Shown: positions 49,190 to 56,452 of the stretch, one piece after another | Position numbering within the stretch: position 1 is the first letter of the stretch | How the letters are laid out: each line of letters begins with the position of its first letter | From: Cytobacillus stercorigallinarum | Lineage (GTDB): Bacteria; Bacillota; Bacilli; Bacillales; Cytobacillaceae | Length of the DNA stretch: 64,000 nucleotides | Assembly: GCF_014836495.1 (NCBI RefSeq) | Contig: NZ_JACSQT010000003.1 | Location: 35,082 to 99,081 of the forward strand | Direction of reading: 5' to 3' | Translations under genes and position numbers: made by a program | The notes under the pieces: model-generated | Seen by the model: the letters and a program-made list of their open reading frames with translations, nothing else | Databases searched by the model: none | Told to the model about the DNA's origin: nothing

Positions 49190-50942
49190 GTGTCATTAAT
49201 TCTTCAACAATCCATACAGTTTTCTTTTCATTATTGATGATTGGACGTTTAGCGTTGATTTCAAATCCATGAGGTTGGATAAATTCATTAATCGTCTTTA
49301 GACTCGCCAATCTACCGATTCTTTTAGATGCTCCGAAATAGTGACTGATTTTTTCTTCAAATGCACGCTTTTCATTATCAAACAATTTGATTCCTTCAAG
49401 TTCATTTAAGTATGGAATTAGTTCATCTTTTATACGCTGTTTAAATTCCAATTTGTTTTCTTCAGAAGCGATATACTTGTTTCTCCATTGAAGGGTAGCA
49501 GGTCTTTCAAATAATTCCTTTACCAGCTTCTGATAATTTTTAACAATGCTTTGAAGTTCATCAGTTGTTAATGCTTCTTCAGTATCCATTAGATGTTTAC
49601 ATACAAGTGGTGAAATGTAATCTAATTGATAACTTAGAAGTTTGGCATATTCTTCACTTTGAATGAGCCGTTTTTCTACTTTTAAATTCTCTGATTCTTC
49701 AATATTTACATCTTCCGCAAAGAAGGAATCGACAACCCATGATTCAGCTAATTTTAAAATTTCCCCTTCTGATTTGTTTTTATTACCAGGTAAAATCTTC
49801 ATGCCACTTTTTGCAGATTCAATATTTTCCGAACGATATTGTCTGAATTTTTTTATGAAATTAATCTGAGCGATTATTAAATCATAGAAATTTTCTAACA
49901 TGGGTTGATTCTCAGTAGACAGCCATACTGTTAAACGGTCATTAGGATTATGAATGTCAAACCGTTTACGACCAACCATCTGCTGGATCTGAACTTGGTC
50001 ATACTGATTCAAAAGGATTATATGTTTAAAGTCAGGGTCAATAATGTCTATGCCATTATCAATAGCCTTATTGGCTATAGCGATTTGAGTATCGAATTTT
50101 TTGTCGCTAACAAGTTGTCCAACTTTAGCAGCCATTTGGGGTATTTTCAAACCATTAAATCTGCCATCATCTGGTTTAACCCATACGGAATGATAGAACT
50201 CTACTTGATAACCTTTTTTAACATATTTTTGGCACATTCTCGCAATCATTTTTCTTGAAGTCATATCAGCTACGAACACCATTATTTTTTCATTCTTATC
50301 AATGCTTTTGATGATTTGCTCCAAGTCTTTATTCGTGCAAACAAAGTCCATTCGGTCATTAAATCCCAGTACATTTCTATAATCAAGCTCCTTGTATGTT
50401 AAACCTCGATTATTAAAATATTTTATGATTTGCTGTGGAGTAGCTGTGAAGAAGATAACAGGCTTTTGTTCAGATGCTTCAAGTATCTTATTCATGATTG
50501 CTCCTGTTGTTCCGTTCCAAGCGTCTGCGATAAAGTAATGTGCTTCATCGCATAAAATAATTTCAGCTTCTTCTATTTCTAAGAGCATTTCATCGTGTGC
50601 TACTTGTGATACTTTTTGATAACTGGCAACTGTTATATTTTTCGCTTTATATATTCCCATCTCTTCACAAGCCTTTTCAACATCATCATTAAACTTCAAA
50701 ACTACCGCAGTTCTATTCGCCATAACCAAAATCTTTTTACTGGCAAAATCCTGGTATATTCCTTGACCGAAGCCATGATTTTCATTTTTAAAATGTGGTT
50801 TGATTATGTCTTCGATAATAAAGGTTGATTTCCCAGTTCCTGTAGGCGAAACAATTAAAGTGAATCCTTCTCTGTTGTCTAACATAACTTTCAAATCAGC
50901 TTTAGTCAGTACTTCCGTAATGTAGTTGAACTTTTTCTCCAT
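49176..50942 (-). CDS. SF2 DEAD/DEAH-box helicase of the element
   Basis: 588 aa. Walker A SPTGTGKST is at residues 32-40. Motif II EIILCDEAHYFIADAWNGTTG is near 130, motif III VIFFTATPQQ is next, and the second RecA domain ends in the motif VI-like QYDQVQIQQMVGRKRFDIHNP. The C-terminal 250 residues have no known domain. As the largest backbone protein of the element it is likely to unwind DNA in replication, but a defence helicase cannot be excluded. GGAGACG lies 8 nt before ATG 50942. Related palindromic elements lie at both ends of the gene. Confidence 0.82.
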   Translation of the reverse strand: MEKKFNYITEVLTKADLKVMLDNREGFTLIVSPTGTGKSTFIIEDIIKPHFKNENHGFGQGIYQDFASKKILVMANRTAVVLKFNDDVEKACEEMGIYKAKNITVASYQKVSQVAHDEMLLEIEEAEIILCDEAHYFIADAWNGTTGAIMNKILEASEQKPVIFFTATPQQIIKYFNNRGLTYKELDYRNVLGFNDRMDFVCTNKDLEQIIKSIDKNEKIMVFVADMTSRKMIARMCQKYVKKGYQVEFYHSVWVKPDDGRFNGLKIPQMAAKVGQLVSDKKFDTQIAIANKAIDNGIDIIDPDFKHIILLNQYDQVQIQQMVGRKRFDIHNPNDRLTVWLSTENQPMLENFYDLIIAQINFIKKFRQYRSENIESAKSGMKILPGNKNKSEGEILKLAESWVVDSFFAEDVNIEESENLKVEKRLIQSEEYAKLLSYQLDYISPLVCKHLMDTEEALTTDELQSIVKNYQKLVKELFERPATLQWRNKYIASEENKLEFKQRIKDELIPYLNELEGIKLFDNEKRAFEEKISHYFGASKRIGRLASLKTINEFIQPHGFEINAKRPIINNEKKTVWIVEELMTQDRK

Positions 50943-50963
50943 AATAGTCGTCTCCTTATAGGA

Positions 50964-51039
50964 AGGACAATGAACAACATTAAGATCGATTTTCTTATAG
51001 CGAAATCAAAAAGTTGATTGTAATGTCGTTTATTGTCCT
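50964..51039. repeat. Palindromic element copy B upstream of helicase gene
   Basis: AGGACAATGAACAACATT (50964-50981) and AATGTCGTTTATTGTCCT (51022-51039) match at 16 of 18 positions around 40 bp. Compared with copy A, the first 33 bp share AGGACA, CATTAAGAT and TCTT blocks, and both end in AATGTC...TGTCCT. The element lies directly before the helicase RBS and could be an operator or a replication site. Confidence 0.6.
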
Positions 51040-51081
51040 CGATTTTTAAATTTTTTGTCTTTTCAGGACTCGACTATTGTA

Positions 51082-51097
51082 TTGAAAAGTTTTTCAA
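51082..51097. promoter_or_regulatory. Palindrome TTGAAAA-NN-TTTTCAA, copy 1
   Basis: A perfect 7-2-7 inverted repeat about 100 bp before the 80-aa gene. The same motif lies at 52356-52371. It probably binds a regulator of the element; no repressor gene was identified with certainty. Confidence 0.55.
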
Positions 51098-51201
51098 ACG
51101 CAGTTAGATGGAGAAATGTTTTATTTTTCTGATATTTACACTAGGCTGCCAATTTTGCACATCGTATAATGTAGTAAATACTAAAATTTGGGAGTGATAG
51201 C

Positions 51202-51444
51202 ATGAAATACGTTTGGGATTTGAAACGATGGAAAGCACTACGATTAGAAAACGGATTGGCTTTTGATGATATTTCAGGAGAAACCTTCAATTATACGCTT
51301 GATGATGAAATGGGATTTCAACAGTTGCCATTCAAAGTCTACGAGACTGTTATTATTAATCTCACTCACTGGTATGAATCAAACTTGACAGAGCCAGAGT
51401 GGATTGAAGAAATAAATGCCAAGTTGTTGCCTTATGGGATTTGA
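51202..51444 (+). CDS. Small hypothetical protein of the element
   Basis: 80 aa, acidic, not recognised (MKYVWDLKRWKALRLENGLAFDDISGETFNYTLDDEMGFQQLPF...). GGGAGTG lies about 7 nt before ATG 51202. A shared palindromic operator lies 105 bp upstream. A strong 13-bp hairpin starts at the stop codon and opens the hairpin array. It could be an early satellite function such as a helper-interaction or anti-repressor protein, which is speculation. Confidence 0.65.
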   Translation: MKYVWDLKRWKALRLENGLAFDDISGETFNYTLDDEMGFQQLPFKVYETVIINLTHWYESNLTEPEWIEEINAKLLPYGI

Positions 51445-51825
51445 TTTCAAGATCATTTCAAATGATCTTGAAATTTAACATCGGCTCGAACGATGTTGAA
51501 GGAACTGTCGTTTTGACAGAACCTTTTAAAATGGTCATTTGACTAAGGTCTGATTACTTTTCAGACCCTTCAGCAAATAAAAGGATACGTATACTATACG
51601 TCACCCTTAAAGGGTTTGTAATTATGTTACGAGCCTAAAGGGTCTACACATTGTTTAGCTCCTTAAGAGAGGGTGTGAACAGTATTCAGACCCTAGAATG
51701 TAAACAATGTTTACTCCCTCTATCAAATAAAAGGGTGGGCATAATTTGCCTGTCCTTCATGGGTGGTTACAAAATAACCATCCTTTAAGGGTCTGCCGAA
51801 ACGGGAGACCCTTTTAAAATACATA
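51445..51825. repeat. Dense array of inverted repeats (hairpin array)
   Basis: About 380 non-coding bases hold at least nine inverted repeats. Arms: TTTCAAGATCATT 51445-51457/51461-51473; AACATCG 51477-51483/51491-51497; GGTCTGA 51547-51553/51561-51567; ACGTATA 51587-51593/51595-51601; ACCCTT 51603-51608/51610-51615; GGGTGTGAA 51671-51679/51685-51693 (one mismatch); GTAAACA 51700-51706/51708-51714; GGTGGTTA 51762-51769/51775-51782; AAGGGTCT 51787-51794/51806-51813. The octamer AGACCCTT or its complement recurs several times. No family of RNA or repeat is recognised. Origin, packaging site or structured RNA are possible roles. Confidence 0.75.
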
Positions 51826-51838
51826 ATAAGGAGCTGTT

Positions 51839-52054
51839 ATGATGGAAGAGAAATTGCCAGTTAAAATGATATATAAGAAGTCGTTATTCGTGGAGCTTGT
51901 GAGACTAGACAACAATTTCCTTTACAGCACAAGAAATCGAGAAAACAGTAAATGGCAAGTGTACGCCTTTCAGGACACACCGAAATTACGCAAGGACATT
52001 GCCGTGCTGAACGGTCAGGAGTACGTTGAAGGTTTTAATAATGAAGAATTTTAA
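51839..52054 (+). CDS. Small hypothetical protein of the element
   Basis: 71 aa, not recognised (MMEEKLPVKMIYKKSLFVELVRLDNNFLYSTRNRENSKWQVYAFQDTPKLRKDIAVLNG...). AAGGAG precedes two adjacent ATGs (51839 and 51842), and either may be used. It directly follows the hairpin array, whose last hairpin ends in TTTT and could attenuate transcription into this gene. It overlaps the next gene by 14 bp. Confidence 0.65.
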   Translation: MMEEKLPVKMIYKKSLFVELVRLDNNFLYSTRNRENSKWQVYAFQDTPKLRKDIAVLNGQEYVEGFNNEEF

Positions 52055-52274
52055 AATCGCAGCTACATACATTTCCTTGAGTTTAGCGATGATGTTATTA
52101 ATAACTGTAATGATGGTTCAGTTCCTTAAAGTAGCATTTCCGAAAGACCCTGTAATGGAAGCAAAAATACCGATTATTGAAGATCGTACTGAAAAACGAA
52201 AGGAAGCTTTGGAACAGTTGAAAAGGGAAGCCATGTGTGAAGATAGCCGATTCGACCATAGCGATTGTGAATAA
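52041..52274 (+). CDS. Small single-pass membrane protein of the element
   Basis: 77 aa. One hydrophobic helix (IAATYISLSLAMMLLITVMMVQFL) near the N-terminus is followed by a charged, helical tail (EDRTEKRKEALEQLKREAMCED) with two cysteines near the end. ATG 52041 has GAAGG 8 nt upstream and overlaps the previous gene. A terminator follows directly. Function unknown. Confidence 0.65.
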   Translation: MKNFKIAATYISLSLAMMLLITVMMVQFLKVAFPKDPVMEAKIPIIEDRTEKRKEALEQLKREAMCEDSRFDHSDCE

Positions 52275-52299
52275 CGTGCCTTTAGGTGCGTTTTTTTAT
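52274..52299 (+). terminator. Terminator after small membrane protein gene
   Basis: ACGTGCC pairs with GGTGCGT (two wobbles) around TTTA, followed by TTTTTTT. Confidence 0.8.
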
Positions 52300-52354
52300 T
52301 TATATAATAATGAAGAAAAAATTTCTCCGAATCTTTTTTAATGATTTACCTTAC

Positions 52355-52372
52355 ATTGAAAATTTTTTCAAT
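52355..52372. promoter_or_regulatory. Palindrome TTGAAAA-NN-TTTTCAA, copy 2
   Basis: An 18-bp perfect palindrome, ATTGAAAATTTTTTCAAT, 50 bp before the gene at 52422. Its core repeats the site at 51082-51097. A TACAAT at 52372-52377 could be a -10 element, so the site would overlap the promoter. Confidence 0.6.
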
Positions 52373-52421
52373 ACAATCTAATTGTCGAAAGGGACAAAAC
52401 AAAAAATCGGAGGAATTTATA

Positions 52422-52793
52422 ATGAAAAAACATGAATTTATTGAAAAAGCAATGGTATTGGGAGCAAGTTTAGAAGAAGCGTTGATTCTTGAAGAAATTT
52501 ACAATCCGATCCAAAATTCTACCGAGGAAGATAGAAAGAAAGGCTTGTATATTTTAGAGAACAAAGGAACAGCAACAAGCGACTTGGCTGATTTGGGTAA
52601 GCAATATAAATATGAAATTCTGATTCCGATTATGGTAGAAGATGCTGTAGTAGAATTAGACCAAAGGGAAAGAGATTGCAATCTTGGCTACAATGAACGA
52701 GTACAATTCAAAACTCAACTCATTGCTCGCATAAATGATTTTTTGCAAGATGATTCTGATTCTGTTAAAAAAGATGAGATGCCAGATTTTTAA
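52422..52793 (+). CDS. Hypothetical protein of the element
   Basis: 123 aa, acidic and helical, not recognised (MKKHEFIEKAMVLGASLEEALILEEIYNPIQNSTEEDRKKGLYILENKG...). ATG 52422 has GGAGG 8 nt upstream; the longer reading from 52341 runs through the palindromic operator and is rejected. It is likely regulated through that palindrome. A terminator-like hairpin follows. Confidence 0.7.
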   Translation: MKKHEFIEKAMVLGASLEEALILEEIYNPIQNSTEEDRKKGLYILENKGTATSDLADLGKQYKYEILIPIMVEDAVVELDQRERDCNLGYNERVQFKTQLIARINDFLQDDSDSVKKDEMPDF

Positions 52794-52814
52794 TATAAAA
52801 TAAAAACTTTAATA

Positions 52815-52845
52815 GGTACTCCCAAGCAAGGAGTACTTATTTTAT
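52815..52845 (+). terminator. Terminator after hypothetical gene
   Basis: GTACTCC pairs with GGAGTAC around CAAGCAA, followed by TTATTTTAT. Confidence 0.7.
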
Positions 52846-52863
52846 CAAGGACATTCGAAAATG

Positions 52864-53070
52864 TTAATATTGCCTCACATTATCCAACAGCTTAAAACTA
52901 GGATACTCTCTTTTATAAAGGTTTATAGCTTCTTGATAAGATTCGTATTCAAACCAGCCTCCATCTCTTAACATTTGATTAATCCCTTTGTACTTAGGGT
53001 TTCGGGATTTATTCTCATAGTAAATTCCAAATATCATTGTAGGAATATCAATGTTAATCCAAACAGTCAT
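52864..53070 (-). CDS. Small hypothetical protein of the element
   Basis: 68 aa, not recognised (MTVWINIDIPTMIFGIYYENKSRNPKYKGINQMLRDGGWFEYESYQEAINLYKREYPSF...). The Gly-Trp-Phe-Glu-Tyr and YQEAINLYK segments suggest a compact alpha/beta fold. AAGGAGG lies 8 nt before ATG 53070. Its start overlaps the end of the next upstream gene by 17 bp, so the two are coupled. One of these small genes may be the missing excisionase, but no HTH is clear. Confidence 0.65.
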   Translation of the reverse strand: MTVWINIDIPTMIFGIYYENKSRNPKYKGINQMLRDGGWFEYESYQEAINLYKREYPSFKLLDNVRQY

Positions 53071-53203
53071 AATAATCCTCCTTAATCACAGCTATATGTG
53101 TGCCGTGTCTTTGATTTTTTAGAAATCCAGTACTGGCCAAGCCCTTTCCCTCATAGTAAATCACAAGGGGATGTCTTTTCTTGACCCATTTAATAACCTT
53201 CAT
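53054..53203 (-). CDS. 49-aa hypothetical protein overlapping the next gene
   Basis: A short frame: MKVIKWVKKRHPLVIYYEG, then KGLASTGFLKNQRHGTHIAV, then IKEDYYDCLD. AGGAGGG lies 5-6 nt before ATG 53203. It is basic in its first half and overlaps the 68-aa gene by 17 bp. The strong RBS and tight overlap argue that it is real. Family unknown. Confidence 0.6.
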   Translation of the reverse strand: MKVIKWVKKRHPLVIYYEGKGLASTGFLKNQRHGTHIAVIKEDYYDCLD

Positions 53204-53330
53204 ATAACCCTCCTATACGTCACCAAAACCATTTAAATAAATCAGCACTGTGAGTAAATGATACCCGAAATAGGATTGCATAGGACACCCAACTAAGACG
53301 GATAGCTGGGCGTCTTATTAATATTCAATT

Positions 53331-54191
53331 TTAATAAGGCATTTCGTCCTCTGAATCATCGTTTAGCCAATCATAGAATGGGAATTTGCGCTCCACTTTT
53401 CCATTTTTTAAATCGTGTTTATATGCGATATTCTTCAGTGATTGATAAGCATACCCTTTGATTTTATCTTCTGTTATATTTATATATCTGCTCTCGTCTA
53501 TCGTTTCAGTGACGAAAGCATTGATTAAAGCATTCCATGACTTTTTATCCCATCTATTGGGTGCAAATAAAGTATAAAATTCATTGCAGGAATCGGTTAA
53601 ATAAATTTTCCATTCATCGGCTGTTAATTCCTTGTTAATTAACAATGTTTTTTTATCTTTATTTTGTTTTTTACTTTTTGTTTTTTCTTTTTTATTTAAT
53701 AGTTGTCGATTTTGCACTGTTGATGGTGAATTGTTGACCATGCGTTGTTGAGAATCGACAATGCATGAATCCACAGAAGAAGAATCTTCAGTTTTCAATT
53801 GTTGATTTCCGCCATTGGAAAGTAAATGCGTGAATCTTTCCGATATTTCGAGTATTTTATATCCTCCTTTATTCACTTCTAGAATCATATTTAAAACGTC
53901 ACTGTCGTCAAAAGCTACGTCACTGACCTGATAATAGTACAAAGTCTTTTTACCATTCCTGTATTTAATGGTTACCCAGTATTTTTTCTGCTCCAGTTCT
54001 TTGATTCCATTTGTTATCGGACCACGACCAAACTTTTTATATAACTGCATCTTCTTAATTTCCCAGCCTTCAGGAAGTGACATTAAATGAGAAATAAGTC
54101 CGATCGAACGAATATCCTCCAGCTGCTGTAATGCTCCATTATGGATTTGTGCATAGTCAGATGTTTTTCTGCGTTTAATTATTCCGTTCAT
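53331..54191 (-). CDS. Winged-helix replication initiator/organiser protein
   Basis: About 286 aa. The N-terminal 95 residues follow the phage replisome-organiser pattern: YAQIHNGALQQLEDIRSIGLISHLMSLPEGWEIKKMQLYKKFGRGPITNGIKELEQKKYWV, then a basic wing YRNGKKTLYYYQV. A Ser/Asn/Lys-rich linker follows, and then a C-terminal helical part (WKIYLTDSCNEFYTLFAPNRWDKKSWNALINAFVTETIDE) that may bind helicase. This protein probably starts replication of the element. ATG 54191 is 12 nt from AAAGGAG; the ATG at 54218 has no RBS. A predicted antisense RNA lies in its leader. Confidence 0.75.
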   Translation of the reverse strand: MNGIIKRRKTSDYAQIHNGALQQLEDIRSIGLISHLMSLPEGWEIKKMQLYKKFGRGPITNGIKELEQKKYWVTIKYRNGKKTLYYYQVSDVAFDDSDVLNMILEVNKGGYKILEISERFTHLLSNGGNQQLKTEDSSSVDSCIVDSQQRMVNNSPSTVQNRQLLNKKEKTKSKKQNKDKKTLLINKELTADEWKIYLTDSCNEFYTLFAPNRWDKKSWNALINAFVTETIDESRYINITEDKIKGYAYQSLKNIAYKHDLKNGKVERKFPFYDWLNDDSEDEMPY

Positions 54192-54207
54192 AAGTAAATA
54201 GGCTCCT

Positions 54208-54237
54208 TTGGATTCCATCAAGCAACCATGCTATAAT
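54208..54237 (+). promoter_or_regulatory. Plus-strand promoter opposite the replication gene leader
   Basis: TTGGAT at 54208-54213 and a perfect TATAAT at 54232-54237 are 18 bp apart. The predicted start is about 54244. It overlaps the RBS of the replication gene on the other strand. Confidence 0.55.
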
Positions 54238-54243
54238 GAAATC

Positions 54244-54308
54244 AGTTTTTATTTGTTGAAACTTCCTCTTCGGTCGCCAAACTGTCGGAGGAAGTTTTTT
54301 TATTTTTT
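54244..54308 (+). ncRNA. Predicted ~60-nt antisense RNA to replication gene leader
   Basis: Transcription from the promoter at 54208-54237 would reach a strong intrinsic terminator within about 60 nt and contains no ORF. The RNA would be complementary to the 5' leader of the minus-strand replication gene. Countertranscript RNAs of this kind control plasmid copy number. Both the RNA and its role are inferred from sequence signals. Confidence 0.45.
54259..54308 (+). terminator. Strong plus-strand terminator upstream of replication gene
   Basis: A perfect 10-bp stem (AAACTTCCTC 54259-54268 with GAGGAAGTTT 54288-54297), a 19-nt loop, then TTTTATTTTTT. The T-run is only on the plus strand, although both flanking genes are on the minus strand. 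Confidence 0.8.
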
Positions 54309-54366
54309 AAACTTAACTATACTAACATGGCTAAAATAACTTCTAAACTACCTTTCTAAAAATTTT

Positions 54367-55332
54367 TTAATCAATTCCTTGCTCAATCGCATCTTCCAAA
54401 TCTCGCCCATAAATTTCTACATATCGCTTTAAAATTTCCAATGATTGATGACCCGATAAGCGTTGAAGAATAAAGATATTTATTCCAGCTTCAACTTTTA
54501 ATCGACAAAAAGTTCTCCGAAAAGCATGAGGAGAAACTGTGACTTCTTTGCTTACCCCCGTTTGTTTTCCATACTGTTTTAATCTGTCTTGAATGCCTCT
54601 AGCACCCATTGGCTCGTTTTCTAAACTGATAAATAGATAGTCATGGTGTAAAACCCCTCGTTCTTGTATATAAGCTCTGAGAGCCACCCTCAGGCGATTT
54701 GTGAGTGGAATCCTCCGGGCATATCGGTTCTTGGCACGTTGAACATTAATTGCTCCCTTATCATCAAAAGAAATGTCTTGTAAGCGTAATGACGTTAACT
54801 CCGTCAATCTAATGCCTGTATGGGCAAAAGTTAACATGATTGCAAGGTCTCGTAACCCAATGAATGTTGTAACGTCTGGTGCGTCAAGCAAACGCTTCAG
54901 CTGACGTTTAGTGAAGGTAGCACCAACCTCATGCCGTTTCCTAAGTTGTTGAATGCCGTCATAAGGGTTTGAAGGTATATAGCTTTTTCTGTGACAATAA
55001 TTAAAAAATGTCCTCCCTGCCCTCAAGCGAGCATTAATTGTATTAACAGCTCTTCCAATTTTCTGCTGATACTCAATAAAACTTTCGATATGATCTGTTG
55101 TCATATCCCGTATATTGTTCAATGGCGCATCGACTTCCACAAGACCTCTTTTGGTTTGCTTTAGTTCTTTATCATAGAATTTAACTGTTTCTGGGGATAA
55201 GCCTTTTATTCTGCAATGTTTTAAAAATTGGTCTGCTGCTTCCTGATATGAAATAGTGGGAATTGTATCATTAGATATTTTTTTGAGAGTTTGTATTGCT
55301 GAAGAGTTGGTGACAGATTTTCTCCGCTTCAT
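54367..55332 (-). CDS. int: Tyrosine recombinase (integrase) of the element
   Basis: It integrates and excises the element at tRNA-Arg. 321 aa. The N-terminal core-binding SAM-like domain (SYQEAADQFLKHCRIKGLSPETVKFYDKEL) is followed by the catalytic domain: Arg in HTGIRLTELTSLRL, His-x-x-Arg in VSPHAFRRTF, and His then Tyr in LSGHQSLEILKRYVEIYG. ATG 55332 follows AAGGAGG by 7 nt. A longer reading to 55476 would run to the attachment repeat without an RBS and is rejected. It sits 150 bp from the intact tRNA, reading away from it, the usual arrangement. Confidence 0.93.
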   Translation of the reverse strand: MKRRKSVTNSSAIQTLKKISNDTIPTISYQEAADQFLKHCRIKGLSPETVKFYDKELKQTKRGLVEVDAPLNNIRDMTTDHIESFIEYQQKIGRAVNTINARLRAGRTFFNYCHRKSYIPSNPYDGIQQLRKRHEVGATFTKRQLKRLLDAPDVTTFIGLRDLAIMLTFAHTGIRLTELTSLRLQDISFDDKGAINVQRAKNRYARRIPLTNRLRVALRAYIQERGVLHHDYLFISLENEPMGARGIQDRLKQYGKQTGVSKEVTVSPHAFRRTFCRLKVEAGINIFILQRLSGHQSLEILKRYVEIYGRDLEDAIEQGID

Positions 55333-55483
55333 TTTGAACCTCCTTAAATTTTGAAGGTTCGCTTGTGTGTGCATTGCGTGGTATTCACTTCGTGGTATTT
55401 TTGTTTGAATTGTACCCATAAAAAATGAACATAAAAAAATACCACTATGTTTATTAAACACAGTGGTATCAAGCAATTCGGTA

Positions 55484-55543
55484 CGCCCTCGGAGGGAATC
55501 GAACCCCCATTTTAAGAACCGGAATCTTACGTGCTATCCGTTG
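55484..55543 (-). repeat. Right attachment site within tRNA-Arg
   Basis: The 60 bp are identical to 38576-38635. They start one base beyond the 3' end of the tRNA and cover its last 59 nt, so integration leaves the tRNA gene intact. Confidence 0.93.
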
Positions 55544-55555
55544 CACCACGAGGGC
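55485..55555 (-). tRNA. tRNA-Arg (anticodon CCG)
   Basis: 71 nt. Acceptor GCCCTCG/CGAGGGC, D stem GTGC/GCAC, anticodon stem TAAGA/TCTTA with loop TTCCGGT (anticodon CCG, reading CGG), variable loop of 5 nt, T stem GGGGG/CCCTC with TTCGATT. CCA is not encoded. B. subtilis has its trnQ-Arg next to clpP in the same place. The gene serves as the integration site of the element to its left. Confidence 0.97.
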
Positions 55556-55837
55556 ATTTTTTTATGTAAGAACACGTTTTTTCTTGGTGTTACGAATATT
55601 AATTATATGGGAAAAGCCCTTTATTTGCAAGCATTCGTTGTTTAAAAGCGAAAATTTGTGGGTATCATGGATACGAGTAAATCAACTTAGAAAAAAATGT
55701 CGAATAATTCTCTTGAAATAATCAAGCGATTCGTTTGACCTTAATTGACCAACCATGTATGATGAAACTACATACATTTACCAATGGCGAGGTATAAAAT
55801 ACCTTTCCAAAACTTTTTTTGACCTTTAAAGGAGGAA
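55556..55837. other. Intergenic region with tRNA and clpP control signals
   Basis: It holds the upstream region of tRNA-Arg on the minus strand and the clpP promoter with CtsR sites on the plus strand. No ORF with an RBS is present. Confidence 0.6.
55735..55764 (+). promoter_or_regulatory. CtsR operator overlapping the clpP promoter
   Basis: TTTGACC (55735-55741)-TTA-ATTGACC (55745-55751) is a direct heptad repeat of the CtsR type. TTGACC at 55736-55741 is 17 bp from TATGAT at 55759-55764, so the repressor site covers the -35 element. A further TTTGACC lies at 55818-55824. clpP is thus expected to be heat-shock induced. Confidence 0.8.
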
Positions 55838-55843
55838 TTGGAA

Positions 55844-56443
55844 ATGAACTTAATCCCTACAGTAATCGAACAAACAAACCGAGGGGAACGCGCTTATGAC
55901 ATTTACTCTCGCCTATTAAAAGATCGCATTATCATGTTAGGCAGTGCGATTGACGATAATGTGGCTAACTCCATCGTGGCTCAGCTATTATTCTTAGAAG
56001 CAGATAATCCTGAAAAGGACATCACGCTTTATATTAATAGCCCAGGCGGAAGTATCACTGCTGGTATGGCCATCTATGATACGATGCAATACATCAAACC
56101 AAATGTTTCAACAATCTGTACTGGTATGGCTGCATCCATGGGTGCATTCTTACTAGCAGCTGGTGAAAAAGGAAAACGTTTTGCGCTTCCAAATAGTGAA
56201 GTCATGATTCACCAACCACTAGGTGGCGCTCAAGGGCAAGCAACTGAAATCGAGATTGCTGCTAAACGCATCCTATTCTTACGTGAAAAATTGAACCAAA
56301 TTCTAGCTGAACGCACTGGCCAACCTTTAGATGTGATTTCTAAAGACACAGATCGTGATAACTTCATGACTGCAGAAAGAGCACTAGAATATGGTCTTAT
56401 CGACAAGATCATTACAAACAATACACCAGAAGCGAAAAAATAA
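55844..56443 (+). CDS. clpP: ATP-dependent Clp protease proteolytic subunit
   Basis: A serine protease that forms tetradecameric barrels and works with ClpX or ClpC. The catalytic Ser is in [15 protein letters not shown], His in [14 protein letters not shown] and Asp in [10 protein letters not shown]. The N-terminus [31 protein letters not shown] is the adaptor-contact region. ATG 55844 has AAAGGAGG about 8 nt upstream, giving 199 aa; TTG 55838 is less likely. Its substrates include tmRNA-tagged proteins. Confidence 0.98.
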   Translation: MNLIPTVIEQTNRGERAYDIYSRLLKDRIIMLGSAIDDNVANSIVAQLLFLEADNPEKDITLYINSPGGSITAGMAIYDTMQYIKPNVSTICTGMAASMGAFLLAAGEKGKRFALPNSEVMIHQPLGGAQGQATEIEIAAKRILFLREKLNQILAERTGQPLDVISKDTDRDNFMTAERALEYGLIDKIITNNTPEAKK

Positions 56444-56452
56444 GCATCACAA

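Larger units (their letters stand above)
38576..55543. mobile_element. Integrated phage-satellite-like element in tRNA-Arg(CCG)
   Basis: The element is bounded by 60-bp direct repeats and carries a tyrosine integrase next to the intact tRNA. Its backbone is an integrase, a winged-helix replication protein, an SF2 helicase, several small ORFs and a P27-like terminase small subunit. No large terminase, portal, capsid, tail, lysis, relaxase or conjugation genes are seen. Size and content fit a phage-inducible chromosomal island (PICI-like satellite) that borrows helper capsids. Cargo at the left end includes a type ISP restriction-modification gene and several uncharacterised genes. A remnant prophage is the main alternative. 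Confidence 0.8.

Noticed and set aside
51445..51825. CRISPR or type III antitoxin repeat
   Set aside because: The inverted repeats differ in arm sequence and spacing, there is no regular direct repeat, and no toxin gene of that type adjoins it.
55333..55476. Longer integrase start at 55476
   Set aside because: No RBS, and the extension would reach the attachment repeat; AAGGAGG lies 7 nt before ATG 55332.
38576..55543. Integrative conjugative element or complete prophage
   Set aside because: No relaxase, coupling protein or type IV secretion gene, and no capsid, portal, tail or lysis gene was recognised.
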